Source of the DNA: Aestuariivirga litoralis
Lineage (GTDB): Bacteria; Pseudomonadota; Alphaproteobacteria; Rhizobiales; Aestuariivirgaceae
Assembly (NCBI RefSeq): GCF_015714715.1
Contig: NZ_WAHS01000001.1
Location: forward strand, 930,001 to 994,000
Direction of reading: 5' to 3'
DNA: 64,000 nucleotides
The notes under the pieces are model-generated. The model ran no database searches. It was not told the origin of the DNA and was given only the letters and a program-made list of their open reading frames with translations. Position 1 is the stretch's first letter. Each line of letters opens with the position of its first letter. Position numbers and translations under genes: made by a program. Below are positions 34,651-52,443 of the stretch, piece after piece.

Positions 34651-35613
34651 TCAGGGTGCTTTTACGGTGGGCGTCACGTCGATGAACGGCGTGGCTGAGC
34701 CGGGCACCATGGTGGTGGGTAATTCGCCGTTCCAGCGTTCGGCCTTGGTCAAATCCACCAGCAGCGGATTGTTGGCCAAAGCCGCGGCACGCAAGCGGAT
34801 GGCATCGGCCGTGGCTTCGCCTTCGATCTTGGTCTTGTAAGCGGAGGCATCAGCCTCGGCCTTCACGCTGCTGGCGCGGCCCTGGGCCTGGGTGACGGCG
34901 ATATCGGCCTTGATCTTTTCCTGCTGCAGGTTCTGTTCCTGCTTCTGGACTTCAACCTGCGCGGTCATGCGCGCCTCGACGGCTTGTTCATAGGCGCTGG
35001 AGAAGTTGATGTTCTCGACCTGCACGCTGTCGATCATCACCGGGCCATCGGTCACCTTGGAAATGGCGTCAGACACATCCTTGTTGAATTTGGCGCGGTT
35101 CTGAATGACGGACACGGCATCATACTGGCCAAAGACGGTCTTGATTTCCTGGGGTGCCTTTCTGGCGATCACACGGTCGGCCAGAGCTTCAAGCGATCCA
35201 TAGTTCGCATAGACATTGGCGACTTCGCTCTCCGGCACATGGAAGTTCACGGTGACACGCATATCGGCCGGCTGCTGGTCACGGGAGTAACCCTGCATGA
35301 CCGGAAGGCCGCCACCATTTTCCTGGTCACTGCCCCAACGGACCACCTGCTGGCGCAGGCTGATCTTTTCGACGCGCTGCAGAAACGGCACCTTGAAATG
35401 CAGGCCGGGGCCGGTGACGGTGCTCAGCGCACCATTGGTCAGGAGAATGCCCCGGTCGCCCTGGTCCACCGTGTACCATGAGTTCATCAGCGCGAGAACG
35501 CCTGCAATCAGAATTACAATAACGGCCACGCCGGAGCGCATGATGCCGGGTGAAAACGGCAGCGGCGGTTGCGGCGTGCGGTTATTGTTATTCTTGGACC
35601 AAATGTCGGACAT
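34651..35613 (-). CDS. SPFH/Band-7 (prohibitin-like) membrane protein
   Basis: A 320-residue protein with a flexible N-terminus (KNNNNRTPQPPLPFSPG), a membrane helix (MRSGVAVIVILIAGVLAL) and an SPFH domain starting WYTVDQGDRGILLTNGALST and including GPGLHFKVPFLQRVEKISLR, followed by a long coiled coil (AVEARMTAQVEVQKQEQNLQQEKIKADIAVTQAQ region). These proteins form large ring scaffolds on the membrane and hold or regulate proteases such as FtsH; it resembles prohibitin more than HflK/HflC, and no partner gene is adjacent. A role in membrane-protein quality control is inferred from the family. Confidence 0.9.
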   Translation of the reverse strand: MSDIWSKNNNNRTPQPPLPFSPGIMRSGVAVIVILIAGVLALMNSWYTVDQGDRGILLTNGALSTVTGPGLHFKVPFLQRVEKISLRQQVVRWGSDQENGGGLPVMQGYSRDQQPADMRVTVNFHVPESEVANVYANYGSLEALADRVIARKAPQEIKTVFGQYDAVSVIQNRAKFNKDVSDAISKVTDGPVMIDSVQVENINFSSAYEQAVEARMTAQVEVQKQEQNLQQEKIKADIAVTQAQGRASSVKAEADASAYKTKIEGEATADAIRLRAAALANNPLLVDLTKAERWNGELPTTMVPGSATPFIDVTPTVKAP

Positions 35614-35661
35614 TCATTTCCCCTGGTTTGTAAACATTTTGTAATACATGGGTACGGGCTG

Positions 35662-36414
35662 TCAGTTTTTCAACAGGGACAGGAATTTTACTGTGCCCTC
35701 AAAATCCGCCTTGCGGTTGGCGCGGCGGCGGGCGGCTTCATGGTCTTCGCCCCAGGTGCTGATCTGGTAGTCCTCATCCACATGGGCTGCGGCCCAGCCG
35801 GAGGCAGAGTCGATGGCGCCTGAATGGATCATCAGAGCCAGCAAGGCCGAGCCTGTGAGCGTTGTGAGGTTGTGGACGGCGGTGAGTTTGAACGCATCGA
35901 GGCCCGCAATATGCGCTTCAACGGCCCGCAAGGCGGCTTCCGGCTGTTTCACATAGATGATGCCACTGGCACCCAGGAAGCGGGCATCCAGAGCCTGCTT
36001 GGCCCAATCCAGAATGGGGTCCCAGGCGGCGGCTTGCAGCGCCACCAGCTTTTCCGGCGCATCGGCGCGGTAGAAGACCAGATCTGAACCGGCGAAGCCT
36101 ACGACCTCTCCTGCCACATGAGCGCGCTCCGGCCCTGCCCGGTCGATGGCCGTGTTGGCCAGTTTGGTGAGTGGCATTAGAGCGGGGTTGATCAACTTCT
36201 CTTGCGCGCGCCATTCGTCGGCCACCGCTTCGGCAAGTGGATGAGTGGGCAGCGAGAAGGCGGCCTTCAAAGGTGTTTTGACGGCGCGGCCATCGAGCAG
36301 GATCTTGTTACCCTCGCCCACGGCCACGTCCTTGTAGAAACGGCGCGGCAAGGGCCGGTCCACCTTGTCCTGGCTCAGGCGTTCCCAGCGCTGATCTTCG
36401 GTCTCGTCAGTCAT
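35662..36414 (-). CDS. ATP12 F1-ATPase assembly chaperone
   Basis: A 250-residue ATP12-family protein, which in mitochondria and alphaproteobacteria binds the F1 alpha subunit before hexamer assembly. Characteristic segments are RRFYKDVAVGEGNKILLDGRAVKTP, the AEAVADEWRAQEKLINPALMPLTKLANTAID helix, and the C-terminal WGEDHEAARRRANRKADFEGTVKFLSL. The ATG has GGAG seven bases upstream and overlaps the RluC/D stop, so the two are one transcript. The pseudouridine synthase-ATP12 arrangement is usual in Rhizobiales. The F-ATPase genes themselves are not in the window. Confidence 0.93.
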   Translation of the reverse strand: MTDETEDQRWERLSQDKVDRPLPRRFYKDVAVGEGNKILLDGRAVKTPLKAAFSLPTHPLAEAVADEWRAQEKLINPALMPLTKLANTAIDRAGPERAHVAGEVVGFAGSDLVFYRADAPEKLVALQAAAWDPILDWAKQALDARFLGASGIIYVKQPEAALRAVEAHIAGLDAFKLTAVHNLTTLTGSALLALMIHSGAIDSASGWAAAHVDEDYQISTWGEDHEAARRRANRKADFEGTVKFLSLLKN

Positions 36415-37384
36415 CAAAACGCTCCGCGTTAAAGCCCAGGGCTTCGAAGGTGTGGAGCATATGGTCTGGCATCGGGGCGGTCACATCAATCTGGCCGCCG
36501 CGTGGATGCGGGAATTGCAGGCGGCGGGCGTGCAGATGCAAACGGTTGGCAATGCCTTCGGACAGGCCTTCATCGCCGCCATATTTATTGTCACCCAGAA
36601 TGGGTGTGCCGATGTGATGCATATGGGCGCGCAGCTGGTGCTGTCTCCCGGTTTGCGGCTTCAGCGAAACCCAGCTCGCGGCCTTGCCGGATTTTTCCAA
36701 CGTGTTGTAGAAAGTGATGGCGCGTTGCTCGTCATCTTCCTCGCCCTCGCGTGAGGCGCGCATGCGGTCGCCGTCTTCGCTGCGTGCCTTGATCAAGGCC
36801 ACGTCGATCTTACCCTGTGCGGGATCAGGAGTGCCTTTGACCACGGCCCAATAGGTCTTCTTCACATTGCGGCTGGCGAACAGCTTGCCCAGCGATGCCG
36901 CCACGGCGCGGCGCTTGGCAATGACGATCACGCCGGATGTGTCGCGGTCCAGCCGGTGCACGAGCAGAGGTCGCTCGCCCAGTTCGACGCCCAATCCCAT
37001 CAGCAAGCCATCGAGGTGGATACTCGTTTTGGTGCCGCCCTGCACAGCGAAGCCAGACGGCTTATTGAGGATGAAAATATCCTGGTCCTCATGCAGGACC
37101 ATCGAAGCAAACAGCGCCCGCTCTTTGGCAGTAAGCGGCGGCACGTCTTCCTTGGGCGCATCGGCGGGGCGACGGTCAAAGGCCAGCGGTGGCACGCGGA
37201 TTTCATCGCCCTTGGCGAGGCGGTGGTTGTTCTTGACCCTCCCCGTGCCGACGCGCACCTGGCCAGTGCGCGTAAGCTTATTGAGATAGGCAAAAGTGAC
37301 TTGCGGAAAATGAACCTTGAACCAGCGGTCAAGCCGCATGCCATCCTCGTCGGCAGAGACTTCGTGGCGTTTTACCTCACTCAT
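36407..37384 (-). CDS. 23S rRNA pseudouridine synthase, RluC/RluD family
   Basis: A 325-residue RluA-superfamily enzyme. It has an N-terminal S4 RNA-binding domain (GMRLDRWFKVHFPQVTFAYLNKLTRTGQVRV), then a catalytic core with the invariant aspartate in LLVHRLDRDTSGVIVIAK and SLKPQTGRQHQLRAHMHHIG. RluC and RluD modify U955/U2504/U2580 and U1911/U1915/U1917 respectively in E. coli 23S rRNA; sequence alone does not separate the two here. It overlaps crcB by four bases (ATGA) and the ATP12 gene by a few, in a tight minus-strand operon. Confidence 0.92.
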   Translation of the reverse strand: MSEVKRHEVSADEDGMRLDRWFKVHFPQVTFAYLNKLTRTGQVRVGTGRVKNNHRLAKGDEIRVPPLAFDRRPADAPKEDVPPLTAKERALFASMVLHEDQDIFILNKPSGFAVQGGTKTSIHLDGLLMGLGVELGERPLLVHRLDRDTSGVIVIAKRRAVAASLGKLFASRNVKKTYWAVVKGTPDPAQGKIDVALIKARSEDGDRMRASREGEEDDEQRAITFYNTLEKSGKAASWVSLKPQTGRQHQLRAHMHHIGTPILGDNKYGGDEGLSEGIANRLHLHARRLQFPHPRGGQIDVTAPMPDHMLHTFEALGFNAERFDD

Positions 37385-37758
37385 GCGGCGATGGCTCGGG
37401 CCAGCGCAAGACCGGCAAAGCAGGCCAGGATGGAAATGATGACGGAGGCCGCGGCGTAAAGCGCAGCGCCGGTGAAATCGCGGCGCTCAAACAGCACGGC
37501 AAAGTCCAATGCGAAAGCCGAGAAGGTGGTGAAGCCGCCGAGAATTCCGGTGGTGAGGAACAGCCGCATTTCGTTGGAGATGTTAAGCTTCAGCGCCATC
37601 AAGGCAGTGAGGAAGCCCATCACAAAGCAGCCGCTGATATTGATCAGCAGGGTGTGCAAAGGAAACTCCGTCGGATTGGCGCGGCCGATGCCAATGTTCA
37701 TGCCATAGCGCAGCGCGGCGCCCAGCCCGCCGCCCACAAAAACCAGCACCGCATTCAT
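37381..37758 (-). CDS. crcB: Fluoride ion channel CrcB/Fluc
   Basis: A 125-residue four-helix membrane protein that exports fluoride as a dual-topology dimer. The GGGLGAALRYGMNIGI opening, the HTLLINISGCFVMGFL helix with the central Asn, and GILGGFTTFSAFALDF with the phenylalanine box are the family signatures. Its ATG overlaps the corA stop by one base (TGATG) and its stop overlaps the pseudouridine synthase start, so it is in the middle of a corA-crcB-rluC/D-ATP12 run. There is no fluoride riboswitch upstream; the corA-crcB join leaves no room for one. Confidence 0.95.
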   Translation of the reverse strand: MNAVLVFVGGGLGAALRYGMNIGIGRANPTEFPLHTLLINISGCFVMGFLTALMALKLNISNEMRLFLTTGILGGFTTFSAFALDFAVLFERRDFTGAALYAAASVIISILACFAGLALARAIAA

Positions 37759-38765
37759 CAGAACCAGCCCTTGCGCTTGAAATAGGCGATGGGCAGCAAG
37801 GCTGAAGCGATCATGAACACCACGGCAAAGGGATAACCCCATTCCCAATCCAGCTCAGGCATCGCCTTGAAATTCATTCCGTACACGGATGCCACCAGCG
37901 TGGGCGGCAAGAAGGCCACCGACGCCACAGTGAAAATCTTGATGATGTTGTTTTGCTCAATCGAAATCATGCCGAGTACGGCGTCGAGCAGGAACGAAAT
38001 TTTGGCGGTCAGAAAGCCCGAATGGTCGGTCAGCGAAATGATATCGCGCTGGACAACCTTGATGCGAGCAAGCAGCTCGCGCTTGGGTTTGCTGGCCGGT
38101 TGATGATCCACCACGGCCTGCGCAAAGGCCATCATGCGCGAGATTGAAAGCAGACTTTCGCGCATCTTCGAGGTGAAGTCGCCCTCCTCGCCCACTTTGC
38201 CCAGCATCTCTTCCAGGTTCTTGGGGCGCGTGCGCCGCTTGCGCTTGGCATCGGGCCTGCGCAGGAACGATGTGGCGAAGACATGCTTTGAGGTTTCATC
38301 CACGATCAGGCCCACGCGCTCCAGATGGTCGGCGGCGCGGTCCACCACCGCTTCAATCAGGCTGATGAAGATGCCCCAGGCCTCGCTGCCATTGGCATGG
38401 CGCATCGCCTGTTTTACATACTGAGGAAAGGCCTGCGGATGGTGATAGCGGATGGTGACGATCTGCCGACCGGTGAGCACGAAAGTAACGGGGGAAGATT
38501 CGGGCCGGTCATCCTCGCCACGGCGGATCAGGTTGGCGGTCATGAAAGTGGCGCCGTCTTCTTGGTAAAGTCGGCTGGACGCTTCGATCTCGGCCAATTC
38601 ACCACGGGTTGGAATATCAAGGCTGAGCACGCTTTCAACCTTGGCTTCTTCAGCCGGGGTGGGTGAGACCAGGTCAATCCAGACGGATTTTTTCAGGACA
38701 AGATCGCTCACTTCGGCCGGGTGGCCGACGAGGCAATCATCTGTAATTCCGTAGGCGTTCAGCAT
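37758..38765 (-). CDS. corA: Magnesium/cobalt transporter CorA
   Basis: A 335-residue divalent-metal channel of the CorA type. The long cytoplasmic domain (residues 1-275) is mostly helical; two membrane helices at the C-terminus are joined by the selectivity motif YGMNF in VASVYGMNFKAMPEL, and the protein ends with IAYFKRKGWF, the basic tail of the family. The ATG at 38765 gives the usual opening MLNAYGITDD; an ATG at 38783 is also in frame and neither has a clear ribosome binding site. It is divergent from trmFO, the starts being about 75 bases apart. It heads the crcB-rluC/D-ATP12 operon. Confidence 0.93.
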   Translation of the reverse strand: MLNAYGITDDCLVGHPAEVSDLVLKKSVWIDLVSPTPAEEAKVESVLSLDIPTRGELAEIEASSRLYQEDGATFMTANLIRRGEDDRPESSPVTFVLTGRQIVTIRYHHPQAFPQYVKQAMRHANGSEAWGIFISLIEAVVDRAADHLERVGLIVDETSKHVFATSFLRRPDAKRKRRTRPKNLEEMLGKVGEEGDFTSKMRESLLSISRMMAFAQAVVDHQPASKPKRELLARIKVVQRDIISLTDHSGFLTAKISFLLDAVLGMISIEQNNIIKIFTVASVAFLPPTLVASVYGMNFKAMPELDWEWGYPFAVVFMIASALLPIAYFKRKGWF

Positions 38766-38840
38766 GATTTCATAAAGCCCCATCTGGGGTGAATCGCAAG
38801 GGCCTTGATCCATGGCCCTAGCTTGGGGCAAGGAGCTTCC

Positions 38841-40226
38841 ATGTTAAAATCTATCCATATCATCGGGGCCGGAATGGCCGGATCGGAAGCCGCATGGCAA
38901 GCAGCCGAGGCAGGCGCAAAAGTGGTGCTCCACGAAATGCGCGGACTGACCAAAACCGACGTTCACAAGACCGATGGCTTTGCCGAGCTGGTCTGCTCGA
39001 ACTCATTCCGCTCCGACGATAAGGACAATAATGCCGTAGGCCTGCTGCATGAGGAAATGCGAATGGCGGGCTCGCTGATCATGGCGATTGCCGAGCAGCA
39101 CAAGGTGCCGGCCGGTGGTGCTTTGGCGGTGGACCGGGATGGGTTCTCCGAAGCGGTGACTGCAAAGATTTCAGCCCACCCGAACATTACCGTGGAACGC
39201 GGCGAGGTGGAGACCATTCCACCTGCCGATTGGGACAATGTGATCATCGCCACTGGGCCGCTGACTTCCGAACGGTTGGCCAAAGCGATTGGCAATTTGA
39301 CGGGCGAAGAAGGCCTGGCGTTTTTCGATGCGATCGCGCCAATTGTGTATCGCGAGAGCATCGACATGGGCAAAGCCTGGTTCCAGTCGCGCTATGACAA
39401 GGTGGGCCCGGGCGGCAATGGCAAGGACTATATCAACTGCCCGATGGACAAGGCGCAGTATGAAGCCTTTGTCGCTGCGCTCATCGCGGGCGAGAAGACC
39501 GATTTCCGCGAATTCGAAAAGAACACGCCGTATTTCGATGGTTGCTTGCCGATTGAAGTGATGGCGGATCGCGGCCCGGAAACGCTGCGTCACGGGCCGA
39601 TGAAGCCGATGGGCCTGACCAATGCGCATCAGCCCGATGTGAAAGCCCATGCGGTGGTACAGCTACGGCAGGATAATGCTTTGGGCACGTTGTACAATAT
39701 TGTCGGCTTTCAGACGAAACTGAAATATGCCCAGCAGGTCGAGGTTTTCAAAACCATTCCAGGGTTGGAGAATGCGGAATTCGCCCGGTTGGGCGGTTTG
39801 CATCGGAACACTTTTCTTAATTCTCCCAAACTTTTAGATGATCAACTTCGCCTGAAGCTTGAACCACGTTTACGCTTTGCGGGGCAGATCACCGGCGTTG
39901 AAGGCTATGTGGAAAGTGCGGCGATGGGGCTGATGGCGGGGCGGATGGCTGCAGCGCAGGCGCAAGGCAAAGGCTTCACGCCGCCGCCGGCCACGACCGC
40001 GCATGGGGCGCTGATCAATCACATCACTGGCGGGCATATTGCCACCACTGAATCCCGCGCCAGCTTCCAGCCGATGAACATCAATTTCGGCCTGATGCCG
40101 CCGCCGGAGGTGAAGCGCGAGCCGGGCAAGAAGATGAGCTATGCCGACAAGGGCGTGGCGCGCAAGCACGCCTATACGAGCCGGGCGATGGGTGATTTCA
40201 GAAACTGGCTGGCTTCGAACGCTTAG
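38841..40226 (+). CDS. trmFO: Methylenetetrahydrofolate-tRNA-(uracil-5-)-methyltransferase
   Basis: TrmFO makes ribothymidine at position 54 of tRNA using methylenetetrahydrofolate and FADH2. The 461-residue protein opens with the FAD-binding loop [21 protein letters not shown], has [23 protein letters not shown], a catalytic cysteine within the [13 protein letters not shown] segment, and [20 protein letters not shown] near the C-terminus, the signature distinguishing it from GidA. AAGGAG lies seven bases before the ATG. It is divergent from corA. Its TAG shares four bases (TTAG) with the TAA of the convergent ABC exporter gene. Confidence 0.95.
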   Translation: MLKSIHIIGAGMAGSEAAWQAAEAGAKVVLHEMRGLTKTDVHKTDGFAELVCSNSFRSDDKDNNAVGLLHEEMRMAGSLIMAIAEQHKVPAGGALAVDRDGFSEAVTAKISAHPNITVERGEVETIPPADWDNVIIATGPLTSERLAKAIGNLTGEEGLAFFDAIAPIVYRESIDMGKAWFQSRYDKVGPGGNGKDYINCPMDKAQYEAFVAALIAGEKTDFREFEKNTPYFDGCLPIEVMADRGPETLRHGPMKPMGLTNAHQPDVKAHAVVQLRQDNALGTLYNIVGFQTKLKYAQQVEVFKTIPGLENAEFARLGGLHRNTFLNSPKLLDDQLRLKLEPRLRFAGQITGVEGYVESAAMGLMAGRMAAAQAQGKGFTPPPATTAHGALINHITGGHIATTESRASFQPMNINFGLMPPPEVKREPGKKMSYADKGVARKHAYTSRAMGDFRNWLASNA

Positions 40227-42055
40227 GCCGCCTCACCGAGGAAACCGCCGGACTGGCGGTTCCAGAGGGCGGCATAGTGGCCGCCTCGCTTCAGCAGTTC
40301 ATCATGCGTCCCCGACTCGACGATGCGGCCTTGGTCCAGCACGACCAGTCTGTCCATGGCAGCAATCGTGGACAGGCGGTGCGCAATGGCGATGACCGTG
40401 CGGCCTTCCATCAGGTCTTCGAGGCTGGTTTGGATCGCAGCTTCCACTTCGGAGTCGAGGGCGGATGTTGCCTCGTCCAGAATGAGGATCGGTGCGTTCT
40501 TCAGGATCACGCGGGCAATGGCGATGCGCTGGCGCTGGCCGCCTGACAGCTTCACGCCGCGCTCGCCGACATGGGCCTCAAAACCCTTGCGGCCTTTCCA
40601 GTCGGTCAGGTGGTCAATAAATTGCAGAGCGTGCGCCTGTTTGGCAGCGGCGGTCACTTCGGCACGGGTGGCGGAACGGCGGCCATAGGCGATGTTGTCA
40701 TGCAACGAGCGGTGCAACAGCGAGGTATCTTGCGTGACCACCGAAACATGCTGGCGGATACTGGCCTGGGTGAGCTGGGCCACGTCCTGCCCATCAATGG
40801 TGATGCGGCCCTGCTCCAGCTCGTAGAAGCGCAGCAGCAAGTTGACGAGGGTTGATTTGCCTGCGCCTGAGCGCCCGACAAGTCCGATGCGTTCGCCGGG
40901 GCGGATATGCAGCGACAGGTCTTCGATGATGCCGCCTTTGCGGCCATAGTGGAATGAGATGTGATCGAAATTGATGTCGCCCTTGGTGACCTTCAGCCGG
41001 TTGGCATCCGGCCTGTCGGTCAGCAGGATCGGCTTGGCGATGGTTTCCATGCTTTCATGCACGGTGCCCACCTGTTCGAAAATGGTGGTCACTTCCTGCG
41101 CCACGCGCGATGACGTGGCGGAGATCTGCAGCGTCATCGGCAGCACCATGGCAACCATATCAAGCCCGATGGTGCCTACTTGCCAGAGATGCAGCGCCAT
41201 CAATGTGGTGCCGGCGATCAGCGCGCCCGATAGGATCGAAAGCCCAATACTGAAGACCGAAAGCCAGCGGTGATGGCGGATCATGCGGCCAGTATGGACA
41301 TCAACCGATTGGCGCACGAAGTCATCTTCTTCTTCCGGGCGGGCGAAGAGTTTGACGGTGAGGATATTGGTATAACTGTCCACGATGCGGCCCACCATGT
41401 CGGAGCGGGCATAGGCAATGTGGCGCGAGCCCTGCCCGATCTTCGGCACGGTCAAGGCGAGAAAGCCGACATAAGCCACCGTCCAGATGGCCACCGGCAG
41501 CACCAGCAGGCCGCTGGCGGCGGCGAGGAAAAAGGATGTGGTGATGCCCAGCGCGGCCAGATACCAAACCACCGAGATCATCGAGACGACGGAGCCGCGG
41601 AGCGTGTGGCCGATTTCCAGCACGCGCGATCCAATGCGCCCGGCAAAGTCATTCTGGAAGAAGCTCAAGGTTTGGCGCACCACATGCCAATGGCTTTGCC
41701 AGCGCACCATATTGGTCATGCCGGGGGCGATAGCCTGGTTCAGGATCACGCTCTGGATCGACATCACGATGGGGCGAATGATCAGCACCAAGGCTAGGAG
41801 TCCGAAAATCAACGGGCGACCGGATTCAAAAAGCGTTTGAGGTGTGCTGGTTGTCACGGCTTTGACCAAGCGCCCCATGAAGACCGGCACCCCGGCATCG
41901 ACAATCGCCACCAGGCAGCTCGAAACGAATAGCGCGATAAAGGGCAATTTCGCCTGGCGCACGAAGAACCAGTAGAAGTTGAAGAGGCCCGCGGGCGGTT
42001 CGCCCGGCGTCCCACGCGCCGTGGGCCTGATGATGTTTTCGATGAAATGCAGCAT
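40223..42055 (-). CDS. ABC exporter, fused membrane and ATPase domains
   Basis: A 610-residue half-transporter. Six membrane helices in the N-terminal 330 residues (exporter-type fold, [14 protein letters not shown] to about [10 protein letters not shown]) are followed by a nucleotide-binding domain with Walker [17 protein letters not shown]-loop [16 protein letters not shown], signature [15 protein letters not shown], Walker [16 protein letters not shown] and an H-loop histidine in [12 protein letters not shown]. It works as a homodimer or with a partner; substrate is not predictable. It is MsbA-like in size. It is monocistronic and convergent with trmFO. Confidence 0.93.
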   Translation of the reverse strand: MLHFIENIIRPTARGTPGEPPAGLFNFYWFFVRQAKLPFIALFVSSCLVAIVDAGVPVFMGRLVKAVTTSTPQTLFESGRPLIFGLLALVLIIRPIVMSIQSVILNQAIAPGMTNMVRWQSHWHVVRQTLSFFQNDFAGRIGSRVLEIGHTLRGSVVSMISVVWYLAALGITTSFFLAAASGLLVLPVAIWTVAYVGFLALTVPKIGQGSRHIAYARSDMVGRIVDSYTNILTVKLFARPEEEDDFVRQSVDVHTGRMIRHHRWLSVFSIGLSILSGALIAGTTLMALHLWQVGTIGLDMVAMVLPMTLQISATSSRVAQEVTTIFEQVGTVHESMETIAKPILLTDRPDANRLKVTKGDINFDHISFHYGRKGGIIEDLSLHIRPGERIGLVGRSGAGKSTLVNLLLRFYELEQGRITIDGQDVAQLTQASIRQHVSVVTQDTSLLHRSLHDNIAYGRRSATRAEVTAAAKQAHALQFIDHLTDWKGRKGFEAHVGERGVKLSGGQRQRIAIARVILKNAPILILDEATSALDSEVEAAIQTSLEDLMEGRTVIAIAHRLSTIAAMDRLVVLDQGRIVESGTHDELLKRGGHYAALWNRQSGGFLGEAA

Positions 42056-42213
42056 GACAGATTCTTGGTCTGGCTTGAGTGTGAGGCGGCGGCAAGCCGC
42101 TGACCAGTGACAATTGGTTAGGTCTGGAATGTGGCCAGCGAGGGGCAGATGGCCAACGGTTTTGGCTTGAACTGCACCTATGCCCGCCCGCAGGCGTGGC
42201 CTAGCTTGGTGCC

Positions 42214-42951
42214 ATGCTGCAACTCGCGATCGCCGTGCTCATCGTCTTCATCGCCTCCATCGTGCGCGGCTTTTCGGGCTTCGGCCTGTCGCTGCTCGCG
42301 ATCACCGGATTGTCGCTGATCTATGCACCGGCAGACATTGTGCCTTCGATCTTCATGCTGGAGCTGGTGGCGTCGATCAACCTCCTGCCCTCGATCTGGA
42401 AGGACATCCACTGGCGCTCGCTGGCACCGCTCACCTTGGGCTGCCTGATTGCCACGCCTTTGGGCGTGTGGTGCCTCGCCCATATTTCACCTGCCCCGAT
42501 GCAGCTGGCCTTGGCGATTTTCGTGCTGGTTTCCACGGCCATTCTGGGCTGGGGTTTTTCTCTCAAGAACATCCCCGGCATCGCGGGATCGACGGCGGTG
42601 GGTGCGGCTTGCGGGCTTTCCAACGGGGCCTTCGGCATTGCCGGGCCGCCGCTGATCCTGTTCTATTTTTCCTCGCCTGCGGGCGCTGCGGCGGGGCGCG
42701 CTTCGATTGTGGCCTTCTTCCTGGCCACCGATACGATCGGGTTGGCCAACCAGTATCACGAGGGCTTGCTGAATTGGGACGTGGTGATGCGCGCCGCGTT
42801 CTATTTGCCCGCAATGCTGTTCGGTGTGTGGACCGGGGCGCGCAGCTTCAAGGGCGTGAGCGAGGAGAAATTCCGCAAGGTGGTTCTCATCCTGCTGGCG
42901 ATCATGGCCGTGATCATCGGCGTGAAGGCTGTTCTGGCGCTTAACGTCTAG
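42214..42951 (+). CDS. TauE/SafE-family permease
   Basis: A 245-residue membrane protein with eight or so helices. The N-terminal repeat has VLIVFIASIVRGFSGFGLSLL and the second has GVSTAVGAACGLSNGAFGIAGPPLILFYFSSPAG, both glycine-rich features of the TauE/SafE (sulfite, taurine, sulfoacetate) exporter family. Substrates in the family include sulfonates, sulfite and organic anions, so a link to the sulfotransferase cluster is imaginable but 30 kb distant and unsupported. It is convergent with the ACT-domain gene, overlapping it by 11 bases, and divergent from the ABC exporter. Confidence 0.88.
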   Translation: MLQLAIAVLIVFIASIVRGFSGFGLSLLAITGLSLIYAPADIVPSIFMLELVASINLLPSIWKDIHWRSLAPLTLGCLIATPLGVWCLAHISPAPMQLALAIFVLVSTAILGWGFSLKNIPGIAGSTAVGAACGLSNGAFGIAGPPLILFYFSSPAGAAAGRASIVAFFLATDTIGLANQYHEGLLNWDVVMRAAFYLPAMLFGVWTGARSFKGVSEEKFRKVVLILLAIMAVIIGVKAVLALNV

Positions 42952-43351
42952 AGCGCTGCTGCAATTGCTGAATTGCCTGCATGGCGCGTTCTGCATCGTC
43001 CAGACCGACAAAGATGTGATCGTGATAGGCCCCGGCCATCACATTGGCGCTGATGCCCACATCGGTTAGCGCTTTGCTGAAGGCGGCTGTGAGGCCGACT
43101 GCCGCCAAATCGGAATGCACAGTGAGAGTGATCCAGGCGGCGCGCATCCAGATTTTCGCACCCAATTTTTCCGCTTCCGCCAAGTCGGCCACAACGGTCA
43201 ACCCCTCTGCTTCGGCGAAAGTTGAGATGGTATGCTCGGGCGCTATCGGATTCTTGCCGTCGGGAAAACTCAAGAAGGCGACGGGGCGCGGATTCAGCTC
43301 CGGCTTCATGGTGGCGAGAAGCTGAGACAGATCAGAAACAGGGTCGCTCAC
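42941..43351 (-). CDS. ACT-domain protein (DUF2241-like)
   Basis: A 136-residue protein consisting of two tandem ACT-like modules: one with VAFLSFPDGKNPIAPEHTISTFAEAEGLTVVAD, and one with TLTVHSDLAAVGLTAAFSKALTDVGISANVMAGAYHDHIFVGL. The second module is the typical ligand-binding ACT of small-molecule sensors. The start is GTG at 43351 because GGAGG lies five bases upstream; a TTG 12 bases earlier has none. The protein has no DNA-binding or catalytic domain, so regulation by amino-acid or effector binding is inferred from the fold. It lies downstream of the rpoC terminator. Confidence 0.85.
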   Translation of the reverse strand: MSDPVSDLSQLLATMKPELNPRPVAFLSFPDGKNPIAPEHTISTFAEAEGLTVVADLAEAEKLGAKIWMRAAWITLTVHSDLAAVGLTAAFSKALTDVGISANVMAGAYHDHIFVGLDDAERAMQAIQQLQQRSRR

Positions 43352-43361
43352 ATAGGCCTCC

Positions 43362-43391
43362 AAAGAAAAAGGCCCGGATTGCTCCGGGCCT
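43362..43391 (-). terminator. Intrinsic terminator of the rpoBC operon
   Basis: A perfect 9-bp stem (43370-43378 with 43383-43391) closes a 4-base loop and is followed on the minus strand by TTTTTCTTT. It lies 19 bases after the rpoC stop and also overlaps the first codon region of the ACT gene, so that gene must start its own transcript from nearby. Confidence 0.92.
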
Positions 43392-43409
43392 CTTGATTTA
43401 GTGTCTCGC

Positions 43410-47573
<4,164 letters not shown>

Positions 47574-47640
47574 GGGTGTCCTTGCTCCTTATGCGGGGGA
47601 TGAGAGCCCGCTGTGAATTGAAACTCAAACTTGGATAGGG

Positions 47641-47665
47641 AGGGCGCTCACTGTGCGAGCGCCCT
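47641..47665 (-). other. Intercistronic hairpin between rpoB and rpoC
   Basis: A perfect 9-bp stem AGGGCGCTC (47641-47649) and GAGCGCCCT (47657-47665) with a 7-base loop lies 11 bases after the rpoB stop. It has no T run, so it more likely shapes mRNA processing or stability than ends transcription. Confidence 0.5.
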
Positions 47666-47675
47666 GCCCTTAAAA

Positions 47676-51791
<4,116 letters not shown>

Positions 51792-51971
51792 GTGTTTTCC
51801 TGTCACTTTTTGAATTCTACGCGCACAGCGCCCCTTCAGGACGCCCAAAACAGTTCTGCAAATGCCTGCGACTACAGGCCTTTGAAGAACTGTTCCAACT
51901 CGATACTTATGATCCTGTCATGCGGAGAGAGCCTTTTGCCCGCCCCTCGTGGCAAGATTGTGGCTGGTTCC

Positions 51972-51999
51972 CCGCCCTGAGATAGGAACCCCAGGGCGG
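51972..51999 (-). other. Hairpin in the rplL-rpoB intercistronic region
   Basis: CCGCCCTG (51972-51979) pairs with CAGGGCGG (51992-51999) around a 12-base loop, 15 bases after the rplL stop. There is no T run, so it could be a partial attenuator or an RNase processing site; the rplJL-rpoBC gap in other bacteria has such a control point. The rest of the 222-base gap shows no gene. Confidence 0.45.
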
Positions 52000-52013
52000 A
52001 AAACCAAGTGGAG

Positions 52014-52388
52014 TTACTTCAGCTCGACCTTGGCGCCGACGCCTTCGAGCTTCTTCTTCATGTCTTCTGCGTCCTTCTTGGCAACGCCTTCCTTCAGGGG
52101 CTTCGGAGCGCCTTCGACAAGGTCCTTGGCTTCCTTCAGGCCGAGGCCGGTGATGGCGCGGACTTCCTTGATCACTTCGATCTTCTTGTCGCCAGCGGCG
52201 GCCAGAACAACGGTGAACTCGGTCTTTTCTTCAGCAGCCGGAGCAGCAGCGCCGCCGCCAGCAGCAGCAACTGCCACGGGAGCAGCAGCCGAAACGCCCC
52301 ACTTCTCTTCGAGAAGCTTGGAAAGCTCAGCAGCTTCCAGAACGGTCAAGGCGGACAGGTCGTCTACGATTTTGGCAAGATCAGCCAT
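52014..52388 (-). CDS. rplL: Large ribosomal subunit protein bL12
   Basis: L7/L12, 124 residues, the stalk protein present in several copies that recruits translation GTPases. It has the N-terminal dimerisation helices ([30 protein letters not shown]), an Ala-rich flexible hinge ([21 protein letters not shown]) and the C-terminal domain ([40 protein letters not shown]). It follows rplJ by 55 bases in the usual order. The Shine-Dalgarno is weak (AAAAAGTGAG), yet L7/L12 is normally made in excess; a leader control is expected upstream in rplJ. Confidence 0.99.
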   Translation of the reverse strand: MADLAKIVDDLSALTVLEAAELSKLLEEKWGVSAAAPVAVAAAGGGAAAPAAEEKTEFTVVLAAAGDKKIEVIKEVRAITGLGLKEAKDLVEGAPKPLKEGVAKKDAEDMKKKLEGVGAKVELK

Positions 52389-52443
52389 TTTATTTTCTCA
52401 CTTTTTAAGTCGGTTAAAACAAAAGTTGGTTGGGTTCGCTTTA

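Noticed and set aside
38766-38840. Fluoride riboswitch upstream of corA-crcB
   Set aside because: The gap is only 75 bases shared with the trmFO promoter and has no pseudoknot-like pairing that I can see.
42214-42951. Functional link between the TauE/SafE permease and the sulfotransferase cluster
   Set aside because: The genes are about 28 kb apart with unrelated genes between, and the family moves many anions besides sulfur compounds.
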